Source: Acheta domesticus
Lineage: Eukaryota; Arthropoda; Insecta; Orthoptera; Gryllidae
DNA length: 64,000 nucleotides
Reading direction: 5' to 3'
NCBI GenBank assembly: GCA_031308135.1
Contig: JAHLJT010009436.1
Coordinates: 141,506,303-141,570,302, forward strand
Below the pieces are notes generated by a model that worked only from the letters and a program-made list of their open reading frames with translations, had not been told where the DNA came from and searched no databases. The first letter of the stretch is position 1. The number at the start of each line of letters is the position of its first letter. Shown one piece after another: positions 10,303 through 21,298 of this stretch. Made by a program: the position numbers and the translations under genes.

Positions 10303-10608
10303 TATTTTAGGCGTCAGACACTATCCTCTCTCATCAGCCAAACTATTCTCTAACTCTAAATCTTTTGAACTAATCCTTACCACTAATCCCTGTTGATAGC
10401 CTTAACTTACGTTCTTACAAAACCAGAACCGGCATCAGACTTCAATGATCAAATTAGGTTCGCCGTTACAGATTACATTAAGCATTTTTAGATTAAATAA
10501 ACATTGATTTCGGTAGGAGTTCCGATACTGAATTGGATTGTATCTTCGAAACTGAATTCTAACAAACACCTGAAAGCAAGATTGTTGTCAATTTGATATA
10601 CATACCAT
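10303..10608. other. Non-coding DNA continuing the hAT target repeat
   Basis: The first 80 bp resemble 8930-8990 (the stretch around ATCCTCKCTCAT and AATTCTCTAAC), so the hAT landed in a locally repeated segment. Nothing else is seen. Confidence 0.5.
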
Positions 10609-10724
10609 TATTATTATTATTCCTCTAAATCACGACTTAAGATGTCATGTGTCGGTTGAATACAAAATCTACTCCAGGTTGCAACCAGCTACCTAAGGAG
10701 AAGATCTAGGGACTGTCGGTGCCT

Positions 10725-11654
10725 CTACAATACTTTGCGCAAAATGTGGGCTGTTCCAAATATAGCTATTTCTTGCACTTCCCAGTCTTTTGGATTACCT
10801 GGGAGTTTAGACAAGTTCTTACACAAATTTTGCGGAACAAATCCCAGAGCTCCGATAACTATCGGTACGACCTGTGCTTTTACGCCCCACATTCGGCTGA
10901 TCTCGATTTCCAAACTCTTGTATTTAAGACGTTTCTCTGCCTCCTTGGTAACGACGTTTTGATCGCAAGGTACAGCAACATCCACAAGTAAACACGATTT
11001 GTTATCCAAATCCCGGATGACTATATCCGGTTTGTTTGCTGCTATCGTGCGATCAGTTTGAATTTGTTGGTCGTACAATATCGTACACAATCCAACAGAC
11101 GTCACCGGTTTCGGTGAGTGTTCGTACCACTTGGGGCATGTGTTCGGAACTTTGAGGGCGGTACAGATCTGCCAGTGGAGGTGGCTACACACCCTGTCGT
11201 GTCTTTTCAAGTATTCGGTCTTTGCTAGGATTGGACAAGCTGAGACAATATGATCGATGGTTTCTACGTGTTCCTGACAAATGCGGCATTTATCATCTTG
11301 GGAAATTTTGAGAACCGCTTTAATATAATGTCGTGTTCTCAAGGCCTGATCTTGGGCAGCTATTACAAGTGCTTCCGATTCTGGCTTCATTCTTCCCCTT
11401 TTAAGCCACATAAATGATTGATCTTTATTGATCTGCACCTTGTCCATTCTTTTTAGATATTGTCCGTGGAGTGGTTTGTCTCTCCACGATTTCTTTAACA
11501 TTTTCTGTGTCTCAAATTTCATGTTAAGTAGCATCAGAAGTTCAGTGTCTCTGTCATTCTGGTTGTCTTGCATACTCTTGTTCGCAATGCTTCTTGCTAC
11601 ACTTACAACGCCTCTGTTTCCCATTCTTCGGTCAGATTTCATGACCTGCCTCAT
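10725..11654 (-). CDS. LINE C-terminus: zinc knuckle and restriction-like endonuclease
   Basis: An uninterrupted 309-codon frame. Residues about 127-145 form a CCHC knuckle (C-R-I-C, then H, then C in ETIDHIVSAC), followed by a KRHDRVCSHLHW motif. Around residues 205-240 is a PD-(D/E)xK-type site: KPDIVIRDL, then LLVDVAVPCD, then E-KRLKYK. The tail (VPIVIGALGFVP, later GTAHILRK) is typical of restriction-like-endonuclease LINEs (R2/R4/NeSL group). In such elements the domain makes the first-strand nick at the target. The RT domain is missing through 5' truncation, so this is a fragment of a larger protein despite the clean frame. The start codon shown is only the first Met of the open stretch. 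Confidence 0.8.
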   Translation of the reverse strand: MRQVMKSDRRMGNRGVVSVARSIANKSMQDNQNDRDTELLMLLNMKFETQKMLKKSWRDKPLHGQYLKRMDKVQINKDQSFMWLKRGRMKPESEALVIAAQDQALRTRHYIKAVLKISQDDKCRICQEHVETIDHIVSACPILAKTEYLKRHDRVCSHLHWQICTALKVPNTCPKWYEHSPKPVTSVGLCTILYDQQIQTDRTIAANKPDIVIRDLDNKSCLLVDVAVPCDQNVVTKEAEKRLKYKSLEIEISRMWGVKAQVVPIVIGALGFVPQNLCKNLSKLPGNPKDWEVQEIAIFGTAHILRKVL

Positions 11655-11681
11655 TAGTGGGCCATCTTGATGGCTGACTAC

Positions 11682-11682
11682 A

Positions 11683-11745
<63 letters not shown>

Positions 11746-11749
11746 TATT
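11682..11749. repeat. (TTA)n microsatellite
   Basis: A pure triplet array of about 60 bp at the truncated 5' boundary of the R4-like LINE. Confidence 0.95.
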
Positions 11750-11769
11750 ACGAAGTTTAGCTAGTTCTA

Positions 11770-12239
11770 TTCCCTTTGAACAACAATTGTGACTTTTAAG
11801 ATGAGTCCATATGTTGACATCCATTTTTCCCACAATGCACTCGTTCAATTAGTGACAAATATTCACATCAAGTTACCAACACTAGTAACGCGCAGTGTAT
11901 TTTTGATTCCGACTTTAGATCTTTTACTTGTTTAGATATATTTCTTTGTATTAAAAATATTTTAAAAGTGACCTTGTATGATCTTGAAGTATGTTTTTAT
12001 AAAAAATTAAATTCCAATTTCTGTATAAATTCATTAGTTTTAGCACTGCTAAATTTTTAGGATTTTCTAGAATTGTTTGAAAATATCTGAAAATGTCTCG
12101 GCCAGCCCCAGTTCTGAAGGGACACTAGAAAGTTTATCAATTTCTCAGTTTTTTAGATATGTTGAAGTTTCTCACAAAATTTTGACGGTTCATCATTTTG
12201 GGGGGGGGGTCATGACCCCCCCCTTGGATCCGCGCCTGT
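11770..12239 (+). mobile_element. hAT-like end fragment, copy 1 (GGATCCGCGCCTG tip)
   Basis: About 470 bp that recurs at 14880-15350. Both end in a run of Gs, a short C-rich stretch and GGATCCGCGCCTG. The complement, CAGGCGCGGATCC, looks like a hAT-type tip. No partner tip was found, so it is a truncated copy. Confidence 0.55.
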
Positions 12240-13587
12240 AATTATGTGCCGTTTAGAAAAAAATTGCGTTTTAGCTTTACTAAAAATGCGAAATTTGAAG
12301 CTCATTTTCACAGAAAATTTTTGAGTTTTCAAAACACTTTATTTGAAGTTATTTGAAGCACTTACACTCACAAATATAACAATGTTTACAAATTGCTGGT
12401 AATGTAAGTATTAAAGATGTGAGAGATAATTTAAAAAAATTACATATGTGTAATTTTTGAAAAAAAAAACAAAAAAATTCCTCAAAATAAACTTTACGTC
12501 ATATTAAAGAATGCAATTATCACTATCCGTTCGAAAAGTTTGAAGAAAAAATTTGTAGCCATTTATGAGAAAATGGCGTTTGAGCGTTTCTGAAAATGCG
12601 GAAATTTGAGCTAGTTTTCACAGAAAACGGTTGTGTTTTCGATAAACTTTACTTGACATTATTTAAAGCACGTGTACTCATAAATATAATAATGTGAACA
12701 ATTTGCCGCTAGTGTAAATATTAACGACGTGAGAGACAAGTCAAAAAAATTACATTTTTCCAATTTTTGAAAAACAAAAGAATACAGCAATATGGCGTTC
12801 ATGTCATCTCACAGGGTACATTTAGCACTATCCCTACTAAAAGATTAAAGAAAAAATTTGGAGCCGTTTTTGAGAAAATCTAGTTTTTGTAATTTTTTAA
12901 AATTGCACATATTGCACGCAATATTGCGCGAAAACGACTAAAATTTTCAGTACAATGTATATGACCTTAAACAAAGAACTCACTTTGGAGAGCACATTTT
13001 ATTTGAAGAAAAAATCTCTATCTTCAATTTTGTAGTTGGAGAAAGACGCCGAAAAAAATTCAAACTTTCACAATTTTCAAAAATTCAGTTATTCGTTAAT
13101 TCAGAGTTAATAAGTGTATTTTACTCTATTCATACAAGAAATCTAAAGAACAAATTTGGAGCCGTTTTTGAGAAAATTTTGAAAATGCCGGGGGGGGCTT
13201 CATAAAAAAGTACCCCCAAATTTTGAAGAATCTTTTTCAAATACTCAAAGCCTCGACTAGAATTAGATCGACCACGGAATATCCATTTTGAAAGAAATCG
13301 TGCGTATGGTTTAGGCGCCAGCAGTGTTCACAGACGGACAGATGGACGTTTTCCTTTCAATTGGTTTTTCGATATCAAGGACCCACAAAAGAGGGTTTCT
13401 GGCTATACCACGTGTTAGGAGATTTTTCTTCTTAATTTAGCAACTGGTTTTATCCACTTTCGTTATCATGGCCCGGCAATGAATTTTTTCCGCCGAAAAT
13501 AGGCCAATTTTTCGCGCCGCATTTCATAACTTTCCCTATACTACGTATATCACTCCGTGTATACGTACGTATACGGGAAAGTAAAAA
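12240..13587 (+). repeat. Family A repeat, copy 1 (5' truncated)
   Basis: AT-rich and non-coding. The phrase GCCGTTTTTGAGAAAAT (and variants) occurs with GAGAAAA at about 12567, 12872 and 13170, a spacing of about 300 bp. A GACGGACAGATGGAC patch (about 13332) and a phrase ending TATCAAGGACCCACAAAAG follow, then the 3' hairpin (ACTTTCCC ... GGGAAAGT, about 13529-13582). It lacks the TAGTGGTGCTACAG start. Confidence 0.8.
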
Positions 13588-14879
13588 TAATAATCATAAT
13601 TATTATTATTATTATTATATTCACACATCTTTTTTTGCCCCAATCTGGGCAGCCAAACTGAAATGGTCTCTATCTTCACAAATTTTACTAATGTAAATAT
13701 TAATAACACACGCAAAAGTGGAACCACTGAGCGTTCAAGAAATTTATTTGGGTCGTGAGAGCGCAAAACCCCTCCTATAAAGGAAACGGGTGTTTATCAT
13801 CGATTGTTTGGAATTTGATACGTAATTTACCCTTCCCTCACTCCCAATGAAATAAAACAAGAAAATCTTTCCGAAATTAGTTATTACCACCACCAAAGTC
13901 GGTGCAACCTCATTTATTTATAACAAGAATTACTTAGCGTCGTTGCCGCCTCTGCTGGCTAGTACAAAACATTTTACAACATAACAACGAAACACATTAA
14001 AAAACATATATTTTTACCCTTGAAACAGAATAAATATTTACACATAACACTTCAGCTTAACATTTGCAAGACTCATTCATACAAGCGCGCATTCGTTCCC
14101 ATATTAATGGCCATGTTATTTTGAATTTTAAAAATGCTTTCCCATTAAGATACATCTCATGGCCTTCTCACAATGTCGAGAAAGATAGAGCAGAGTCTGA
14201 AATTATCACTTCCCTTTGCGTCGAATTCTGTGGCTGCATTACACATAACCACCAATTTTTCCTGGTTCCATATTACAACCATTTATGTTTTAACGGCGAC
14301 GTCCTTTTGTATCCAACCGAATACCACACTTTATACGCCATTATAGCTTACTTCCACCATCCGTAATCTACCATGTCCATAAGCATTCTCCCCGATCGTT
14401 TCCCCTGACTTCCCTAAAATATTAGAAAAACAACTGCCGTCTTTCTCCTTCATTTGCTACTTGCACGTTCTTCATAAAATTGCGTTTTCTGTCTAACTTT
14501 CCCTTGCATCTAATCATATTCCATACGTAAATTAACTAAATATTTATTCTCGTTATTCACATATGTTTTATTGCCTTTTCAAAGTCAATTTATTACATTT
14601 GACATATTTACTAACATGACGATTTCGTTACGTAGGGTTCACTTGTTTTCCTTTAATTCTCTTGGGAAACCTAATGTGCACTTGTTTCTTGTCACTCTAA
14701 AATCTCTTTTATTTATACCGGTCTGACTGGATTTCAACAGTTCGTCAACTCCGGCGTAATAAGTAAATAAATGTCACTACGCTCCCTAACCCGTCAATTA
14801 TTTATGCAAATCTGTCGTATTTTTCCCAATTAAATATATTGAAATTGTTATTTTTGACGAGTCCATCTGGACCTCACAC
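13588..14879. other. Intergenic DNA, no gene seen
   Basis: A short (ATT)n-like patch at 13600-13618, otherwise unremarkable AT-rich sequence. A conceptual 100-codon frame (14064-14366, +) has no domain, no repeat relationship and no compositional signature, and is not called as a gene. Confidence 0.5.
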
Positions 14880-15350
14880 TATGAACAACGATTGTGACTT
14901 TTAAGCTGAGTTCATATGTTGCAATAAATTTTTCCCAAAGTTCTCTCTTTCAATTAGTGACAAATATTCACATTAAGTTGGCAACAATAGTAACGCGCAG
15001 CGTGATTCCGACTTCAGATATATTTCTTGTTTAGATATATTTCTTTGTTCCAAAAATATATTTTAAGTGAGCTTGAACACACGTATGTTTTTATACAAAT
15101 TAAATTCCAGTTTCTAAATAAATTCATTAGTTTCAGCATTACTAATTTTTTTTAATTTCTAGAATTGTCTGACAATGTCTCAAAAAATGTCTCGGTTAGT
15201 CGCTATTCTGAAGGGACACTGGAAAGATTATGTTTCTAAGAGGTTTTTAAATGTTAAGAGTTTTTCACAAAATTGTACACAAAAAATTGTATTAGCCCAT
15301 CATTTGGGGGGGCATAACCCCCGTGACCCTCCTGGATCCGCGCCTGTCTG
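14880..15350 (+). mobile_element. hAT-like end fragment, copy 2
   Basis: Second copy of 11770-12239, sharing TCAATTAGTGACAAATATTC, GTAACGCGCAG, TTCTGAAGGGACACT and the tip GGATCCGCGCCTG. The two copies are clearly diverged, so the insertion is old. A 69-codon frame at its end is chance. Confidence 0.6.
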
Positions 15351-15613
15351 TAAGTGTATATATTATGCTGTATCGAAAAAATAGAAGCCATGGGTTTAGG
15401 GAAGAAAAGTTATTCCAATGCAAAAACACCATCTTCACTAACAAACTCGTTTTTAAAATGGGTTTAAGGGTGCCGCAAACCCTATAAACACCCCCATTTT
15501 TAGGCCTTTTTGCTACTTTTAGAAAATAACGAATATTTAATGTTATTTTTATCAACGGATATTTGGCTTAGATGATACCCACGCTACCCCGCAATAATTC
15601 GTCCTTTAATATG

Positions 15614-15694
15614 TACATTTAAAATTATTATTACAGACCAATAACGAATAAAATTGGTCTAAAACATTAGTCTGTAATAATAATTTTAAATGTA
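15614..15694. repeat. Perfect 25-bp inverted repeat with nested arms
   Basis: The left arm 15614-15638 (TACATTTAAAATTATTATTA then CAGAC) and right arm 15670-15694 are exact reverse complements. Just inside, ACCAAT and ATTGGT also pair. Part of the arm recurs at about 15808-15822. It could be the tip of a small foldback transposon. Confidence 0.75.
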
Positions 15695-15858
15695 TATATT
15701 ATTTATATTTGTCCACCCTTTTCATTTTATACTTTGTAATTTAATTTGCTATTGGTCTCTATATTAATATCCCCCCTTGAATTTGTATTTTGTAATTTAA
15801 TTTGCTATCATAATTTTAAATGTAACTATTATATTATATTTTTGTTTATATCTGTAGA

Positions 15859-15877
15859 CTGATGATGCCGTCGAAAG
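15859..15877 (+). other. Weak hammerhead-like core motif
   Basis: CTGATGATGCCGTCGAAAG has the box CTGATGA and the box GAAA at the right order and spacing for a very short stem II. Penelope-type elements often carry such cores next to a GCCGAAA/CGAAAC phrase. Stems I and III were not established, so this is only a pointer. Confidence 0.3.
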
Positions 15878-15879
15878 CC

Positions 15880-16440
15880 GGCTGTCTCAGTAATTACACT
15901 AAGTTGACATCTTTTAGTACTTCATCCAATCGAGCTGCAGCTGCAGCTTTAGTAGCAGGCGGTAAAAACGATTGTGATCACTTCATGTGTGCTGTTGCGG
16001 GAACAATGAGTTCAGTTGATTCGTAATAATAAAATTATGTAAAATTATTAATAATTTTTAAAAAATTCTATATGACACCTTGCCCCTGATTAGTAGGCAA
16101 CTCATCCAACAGTACAGCTTGACGGGAATGTCAGCCCCTCGTTGGCTTCCCGCACCACTCCTTCTACTGAACCCGGCCGTCATGAACCATCAGCCTTGTG
16201 GCGAAGCTACAATTTAGCTTCCGTTAGCACGGAGCGTGAACATACCGATGACGCGTCATGACGCCCTTTCTTTCAGTTGTGTTCTCTCCGTTTTTGACTG
16301 GACTAGTCAACCATTACCATTTGGTAGTTTCGCGGGAAAAAATATGTAAGTTTTTTTCTCAGTCGTGTGCTGAATCCTAATAATCTTTGCCATCTCGTTA
16401 ATGATTCCGTTTAAAGAAAACTGCAAAACAGTGGTCATTT
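15880..16440. other. Intergenic DNA, no gene seen
   Basis: Includes a mildly CpG-rich stretch (about 16090-16330) without open structure. Nothing else is supported. Confidence 0.45.
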
Positions 16441-16449
16441 TACAGTTTT

Positions 16450-16637
16450 TACTTTCTCGCACAGGCCCTACTACTTACTTAGAAAAAACTGATGCTGTAG
16501 AAAAAACTGTTTTTTTCGAGAGAAAAATTCGTTATGTGAGCCCCATACTGAAAGAGTGGACAATTCTTGTTCCAATATGTAGCAGATAACTTTTTCAAAT
16601 GTAGTCAGTATGCGTTTTGTGGTCCTTGATATAGAAT
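16450..16637 (-). repeat. Family A 3'-end fragment, inverted
   Basis: Starts with ACTTTCTCGC and ends with GTGGTCCTTGATAT, the complement of the family A 3' region. It directly abuts the 5' start of the next + strand copy, so two family members lie head to head. Confidence 0.6.
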
Positions 16638-18175
16638 TAGTGGTGCTACAGAATGGCACAGACTTTTCCGTATTCATTTTCTATTTCCTTGGGTCTGGGC
16701 TAGTTATTCAGAATTGCCACATACGCTTGCCAGCTGCCATCTATCGCTGCCCCCAACGTACATTTTTCTGACATTTTTTTCAATTTTTCGGTTTCCTAAT
16801 GGTAGAACGGAAATATTAATTTTAGAATATTAAAATGGCGTTTCTAAAAATGCGAAATTTAAAACTCTTTTTCATAGAAAATTTTTGAGTTTCCAAAAAA
16901 CTTAATTTGAAGCACATACACTCATAAATATAATAATGTTTACAAATTGCTGGTAATGTACATATTAAAGATGTGAGCGATCTTTCAAAAAAATATATTT
17001 GTGTAATTTTTGAAAAAGGAATAACTCAAAATAAACTTTACGTCATATCGAAGAGTGCAATTAGCACTATCCATTCCAAAAGTTTGAAGAAAAAAATTGG
17101 TGCCATATATGAGAAAATGGCGTTTGAGCGTTTCTGAAAAAGCGGAATTTTCAGCTAGTTTTCACAGAAAACGATTGAGTTTTCGAGAAACTTTACTTAG
17201 CATTATTTAAAGCACATGTACACATTAATATAATAACGTTAACAAATCGCCACAAATGTATATATTAACGATGTGAGACACAAGTCAAAGAAATTACATT
17301 TTTGTAATTTTTGAAAAAAGAAAAGAATAGAGCAATATGCAGTTTATGTCATCTCATAGAGTACATTTATTACAATCTCTACCAAAAGTATAAAGAAAAA
17401 AATTGGAGCCGTTTTTGAGAAATTCTTGTTTTTGTATTTTTTAAATTGCACAAATTGCACGCAATATTGCGCGAAAACTACTAAATTTGTTTAAAAAATG
17501 TACATTACCTTAAAGAAAAAACTCACTATGGAGAGAAAATGTATTTGAAGGAAAAATCTCTTTCTTAATTTTGGTAGTTGTAGGAAGAACCTGAACAAAA
17601 TTCATACTTTTGCAATTTTCGAAAATTTAGAGTTAACCGTGAAAATGGGTCTTATTCCACCTTTGTAAGTGTATTTTACTCTATTCTTACAAGAAATTTA
17701 AAGAAAAAAATTGGGGCCGGTTTTGTGAAAATTTTGAAAATGTGCAGGTGGCTTCATGTGAAGTACACCCCTAAAAATTAAAGAATGTTTTTCAAAATCG
17801 CTGAGCTTCGAGTCAGGCCAGATGGACAGGGGTTTCTTCAATTCGGAAAAAATCGAATGTATAGTTTTGGCGCTTCACATACACCGGACGGACAGACGGA
17901 CGGACCGACGGACGGACAGACGGAGGGACGGACGTTTTGCTTTAAATTGTTTTTTCGGTATCAAGGATCCACAAAACACGAATTCTGGCTGCACCACGTG
18001 TTAGGGCATTTTTTCCTTTAATTTATCAACTGGATTTATCCACTTTTTCGTTATCACGGCCAGGCAACGAATATTTTTCTACCGAAAATTCGCCATTTTT
18101 TCGCGCAGCATTATATACCTTTCCCTATACTACGTAACTTTCCGTATATACGTGCGCATACGGGAAAGTAAAAAT
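16638..18175 (+). repeat. Family A repeat, copy 2 (most complete)
   Basis: A 1.54-kb copy with the start TAGTGGTGCTACAGAATGG. GAGAAAA-type phrases at about 17111, 17417 and 17725 are 306-308 bp apart. A strong tetranucleotide-like patch (GACGGACGGACCGACGGACG, about 17888) is followed by the TATCAAGGATCCACAAAAC phrase and the 3' hairpin ending GGGAAAGTA (18162-18170). The motif ACTTT(T/C)CCGTAT near the 5' start is the complement of the ATACGGGAAAGT at the 3' end. Conceptual frames of 60-78 codons cross the GGAC patch and are not genes. Confidence 0.85.
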
Positions 18176-19058
18176 TGGTTTACGAAATAAGGTCTGTTGT
18201 CTCGTCCGTTTGTCTGTGGACAAATACAAAGGAACATTTTTTTCTTAGCATGCTTTCCTCGACTAGAACGCTTACAAATGGTGTATGTCAGATTTTGAAA
18301 CTTGTAAACTTTTGGAAATTGCAAAGCTTCGAAAATTCGAATTTCTTGGGTATTTTTCGCTGAAGAGAGTCATTCACGAGATAACTGAACAGTTGGAAAT
18401 TTTGGAATATTATAACACTAATTGCACTTTCCCTTCACAGGTGAAACGAGAAAGCATGTACTGTTGTTGCTTATTGAAAATAGGCCTATTAGTTGTTAAG
18501 GTACTTGTAACTGTAACTGTCGTTGAGTTCATATCAGGTGGCGATACGATAATGGCAACGACGACATGGCAGTTCGAAATTCTATTGACTTCTCAGGTGA
18601 CAATGTTTCTGACTGTCCAGAACCCAATTTTGGATTGTCTATTTTGTGTCTATGTTTTACTTTTAAACGAAATGGTTTTTGCATCTGCCATTGCAAATGC
18701 GATTTACAAATGATAGGTGCGCATTAGTATGGAAAGAAATTGCAATATTACAATAGTACGTAACAGTTACTAATGCGAGAAAGTGAGTGCTAATAAAGCG
18801 CTACCAGTTTGCTCTTGGCTTGAAAACTAAACCCTTTTAGATTAAATCGTTATTGTTTCAGGCGCGTTAACTTCGGTTAGGAGTCCCGTACGTGTTAGTA
18901 CATGTTATATTCCCGGGGATGACGGTGTTCAACCGTCGCTGGAACGGGAGATCCGGCGCCAACCTACATATACGTCGCTTCGTCTTGTGAGATTTTGCCC
19001 TGCAGATACGTCTCCAGCGGGATACCACTGCCCATCCAGACTAGCTCTAAGCTATGAA
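18176..19058. other. Intergenic DNA, no gene seen
   Basis: A 142-codon chance frame (18285-18713, +) has hydrophobic but unstructured content and no family resemblance. A short GC-richer patch at 18890-19040 is unassigned. Confidence 0.45.
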
Positions 19059-19382
19059 GTGAATGTATTTCTATTAGTTAATGCCTTATTGCGTCTGACC
19101 ACGCAAATTTTGTTACGCTCCTTTCACCATCTAGCGGAAAAACAAGATATCAATCGGGCGACGAAATAGGCGATTTGAATTTTGCTCAGAGTTTGCTCCA
19201 TTAAGGATTGAGTATCTTTCCAATGCAGTAAATCTACCACAGAGGGTAACCCGCTTTACTTCCTCTCCGAAGGCGTACGAAGGTTTTTTTCGCCTTCAAA
19301 AACTCCACAGCTTCAATCGGGTTCGAATCCACAAACTTGGGTACAACAGCTCAATACGCTAACCGTCATACACCGAAGTGTG
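19059..19382 (-). mobile_element. tRNA-derived SINE, copy 1
   Basis: The minus strand begins with a tRNA-like head: an A box around 19359-19373 (complement of CTAACCGTCATACAC) and a B box at 19319-19330 (complement of GGGTTCGAATCC). The body (TTTTGTTACGCTCCTTTCACC, CCGAAGG-GTACGAAGG-TTTTTTCGCC) matches the copy at 34463-34816. The A box is weaker than in the other copy. Confidence 0.75.
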
Positions 19383-19664
19383 TGTAAGGGTAGAGGAGTG
19401 TAACGAGAGTGGCTGCCTGTCTGTTCTGATAGGATGGGAAAGAGCCAACGAGGAGCGAAGATTGGCTTTGAAAAGCTCAGGAAATGTGGAGATATTAATC
19501 GACCACCCATTTCCTTTGGTCTCGGCTAGCTATTCGGACTTGACACATATTCTTGCCAGTTGCCATCTGTCGCCGCCCAAAATACCTTTTTTTGACATTT
19601 TCTTAATTTTTCGATTTGCTAATGATAGAACGGAAATATTAATTTTAGAATATTAAAGAACAGT

Positions 19665-20988
19665 AAAACCTCGTTCTAATATACTGCGAACAAAACTTCT
19701 GCCGGCTTGACAGCTGGGAGTGGGGGAGAGCGATGTTGCCACTTACTCGGGCGGCAGACACGTGGTTGTACTTGCGTCAAATCAGCTGTTGAGGCATACA
19801 CGTCCAACTTATTGTATTTTTGGTAGAATTGTAATAATAACACTAGTTTATTTTGACGGTGTTATGCATCAACCGGCTATGCGACATCATACAAGTTTTG
19901 AGATAATTTTGTTCAAAGGTTTTTTAAGGTCAACATTTTCAGCTCTAAAAACTGTAATTTATTTGTTTCATTCATTGAAGCGCCAAACTACACAAACATG
20001 AGTGAAATATCTGGCGCTTACCTGCGAAATTGAGAACATTGAATGTGAAATTAAGAACAGCAGATTTGAAGATCTAGGTTTATAGCCGGTTTTTGCGAAA
20101 TATAAAATCCCTGATGTGACTGATAGCGTTTCCATTTTTCATTAATTACAAGGCTATTTTTACAGATTTGGCGCCAAAATTCTGCGCACACTTAGATCAT
20201 GGTCCAATGCAACTGATGGCGTCCATATCTCATTTTTTTAATGGCGCTTAGCCGGTTGATGCATATCATCGTCTATTTGATGAAATTCTGTTACACAATT
20301 TTATCGCATTTCCTTACACTATAATCCTGCCTAAGCAAGGAATAACGAAACATTTTTGCATAACACGCGCAAAGCAGATGAAAAGTACGTAGAGCGAGAC
20401 GCGTTTTAAGAAGGAAGATGCGTAGTATTCGTTATGAAAGATTCATAAGAGAGAAGTATCTAAAAGCAAGACATTCTTGGTTTGAATTCATACCTTTCAC
20501 TGAACATTCACAATAAAAAAATGCAGGACTTTTCGAAGTTACTGACTTTAACCTGTTATTTACAAGGTTTTCAAGAAGGCGTCCTATTGAATGTATTGGC
20601 CTAAAGATAAAAATTAGAAATGTCCCGTAAGGTGGATGTACATATACACCGTGTTATACGTAAATCAAACTTTAAGTTTGATTTACCAAGATTTATTCAA
20701 GACCATCTTCAATTGAAGATGGTCTTGATTTATCACTAGACGACACAACCGCACTTACGGTGCATAACCTAACAAGTAATGGCGCTCCTTTTGACGCTCG
20801 GGCCTCTTCAATTTTCAGTTGCTTCGCTCTATTACATTTCATTTGTTTTTTAGTAAACGTCGGCAACTCTGTAGTGACATCATCACAATTTGAAGTTTCT
20901 GATTGGATAACGGAATCCCCTCTCCCCTGTCAGCCTGGTGCTGTCAAGTCGGCAGAAATATTATTCGCAGTACAGCTATTTTCATTGT
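19665..20988. mobile_element. pogo/Tigger-like element inserted in family A copy 3
   Basis: The left end CAGTAAAACCTCGTTCTAAT resembles pogo-type tips. Just inside, TACTGCGAA and TTCTGCCGGCTTGACAGC are repeated in inverted form at about 20932-20975 (TTCTGCCGACTTGACAGC), so long subterminal inverted repeats bound the element. The extreme right tip is less clear. No transposase is visible. The flanking family A sequence is interrupted exactly here. Confidence 0.6.
20663..20727. repeat. Two adjacent hairpins, one a perfect 30-bp palindrome
   Basis: AAATCAAACTTTAAGTTTGA is nearly palindromic. 20698-20727 is an exact 30-bp palindrome centred on CAATTG, whose left half is CAAGACCATCTTCAA. They lie inside the pogo-like element. 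Confidence 0.85.
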
Positions 20989-21298
20989 AAAATTTGGAGC
21001 CGTTTTTAAGAAAATGGCATATAAGCGCTACTAAAAATGCGAAATTTTAAGGTTTTTTCACAGAAAACTTTAGGGTTTTCCAAAAAACTTCATTTGAAGT
21101 TATTTGAAGCTTATACACTCACAAATACAGTAGTGTTTACAAATTGCTGGAAATGTGCATATTAACGGCGTGAGAGATCTTTCAAAAAAAATATATTTGT
21201 GTAATTGCTCTGTAAGTGTGCCATTTTTTTCGCGCATTACATAACTTTCTCTATACTACGTATATTACTCCGTATTTGCGTACGTATACGGAAAAGTA

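Larger units (their letters stand above)
10609..11749 (-). mobile_element. R4/Dong-like LINE 3' end, bounded by (TAA)n
   Basis: A 5'-truncated non-LTR retrotransposon lies on the minus strand with the 309-codon frame described separately. Its 3' side ends in a short (TAA)n tract (10609-10623) and its truncated 5' side stops in a (TAA)n array (11682-11749). The R4-clade element Dong of Bombyx is known to insert in TAA repeats and to carry a restriction-like endonuclease. Both traits are consistent here, but the reverse transcriptase domain needed to place the clade is absent. Confidence 0.7.
19505..21298 (+). repeat. Family A repeat, copy 3, split by a pogo-like insertion
   Basis: The left part (19505-19664) has TCGGCTAGCTATTCGGA, GCCAGTTGCCATCT and GATAGAACGGAAATATTAAT. 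The right part (20989-21298) resumes with AATTTGGAGCCGTTTTTAAG and ends with the hairpin ACTTTCTC ... CGGAAAAGTA. The inner region is shortened relative to copy 2. Confidence 0.7.

Noticed and set aside
14064..14366. 100-codon frame
   Set aside because: No family resemblance, no neighbours and no codon signature. Expected by chance in this length of AT-rich DNA.
18285..18713. 142-codon frame with hydrophobic stretches
   Set aside because: No motif or splice context. It starts within plain intergenic DNA next to a repeat.
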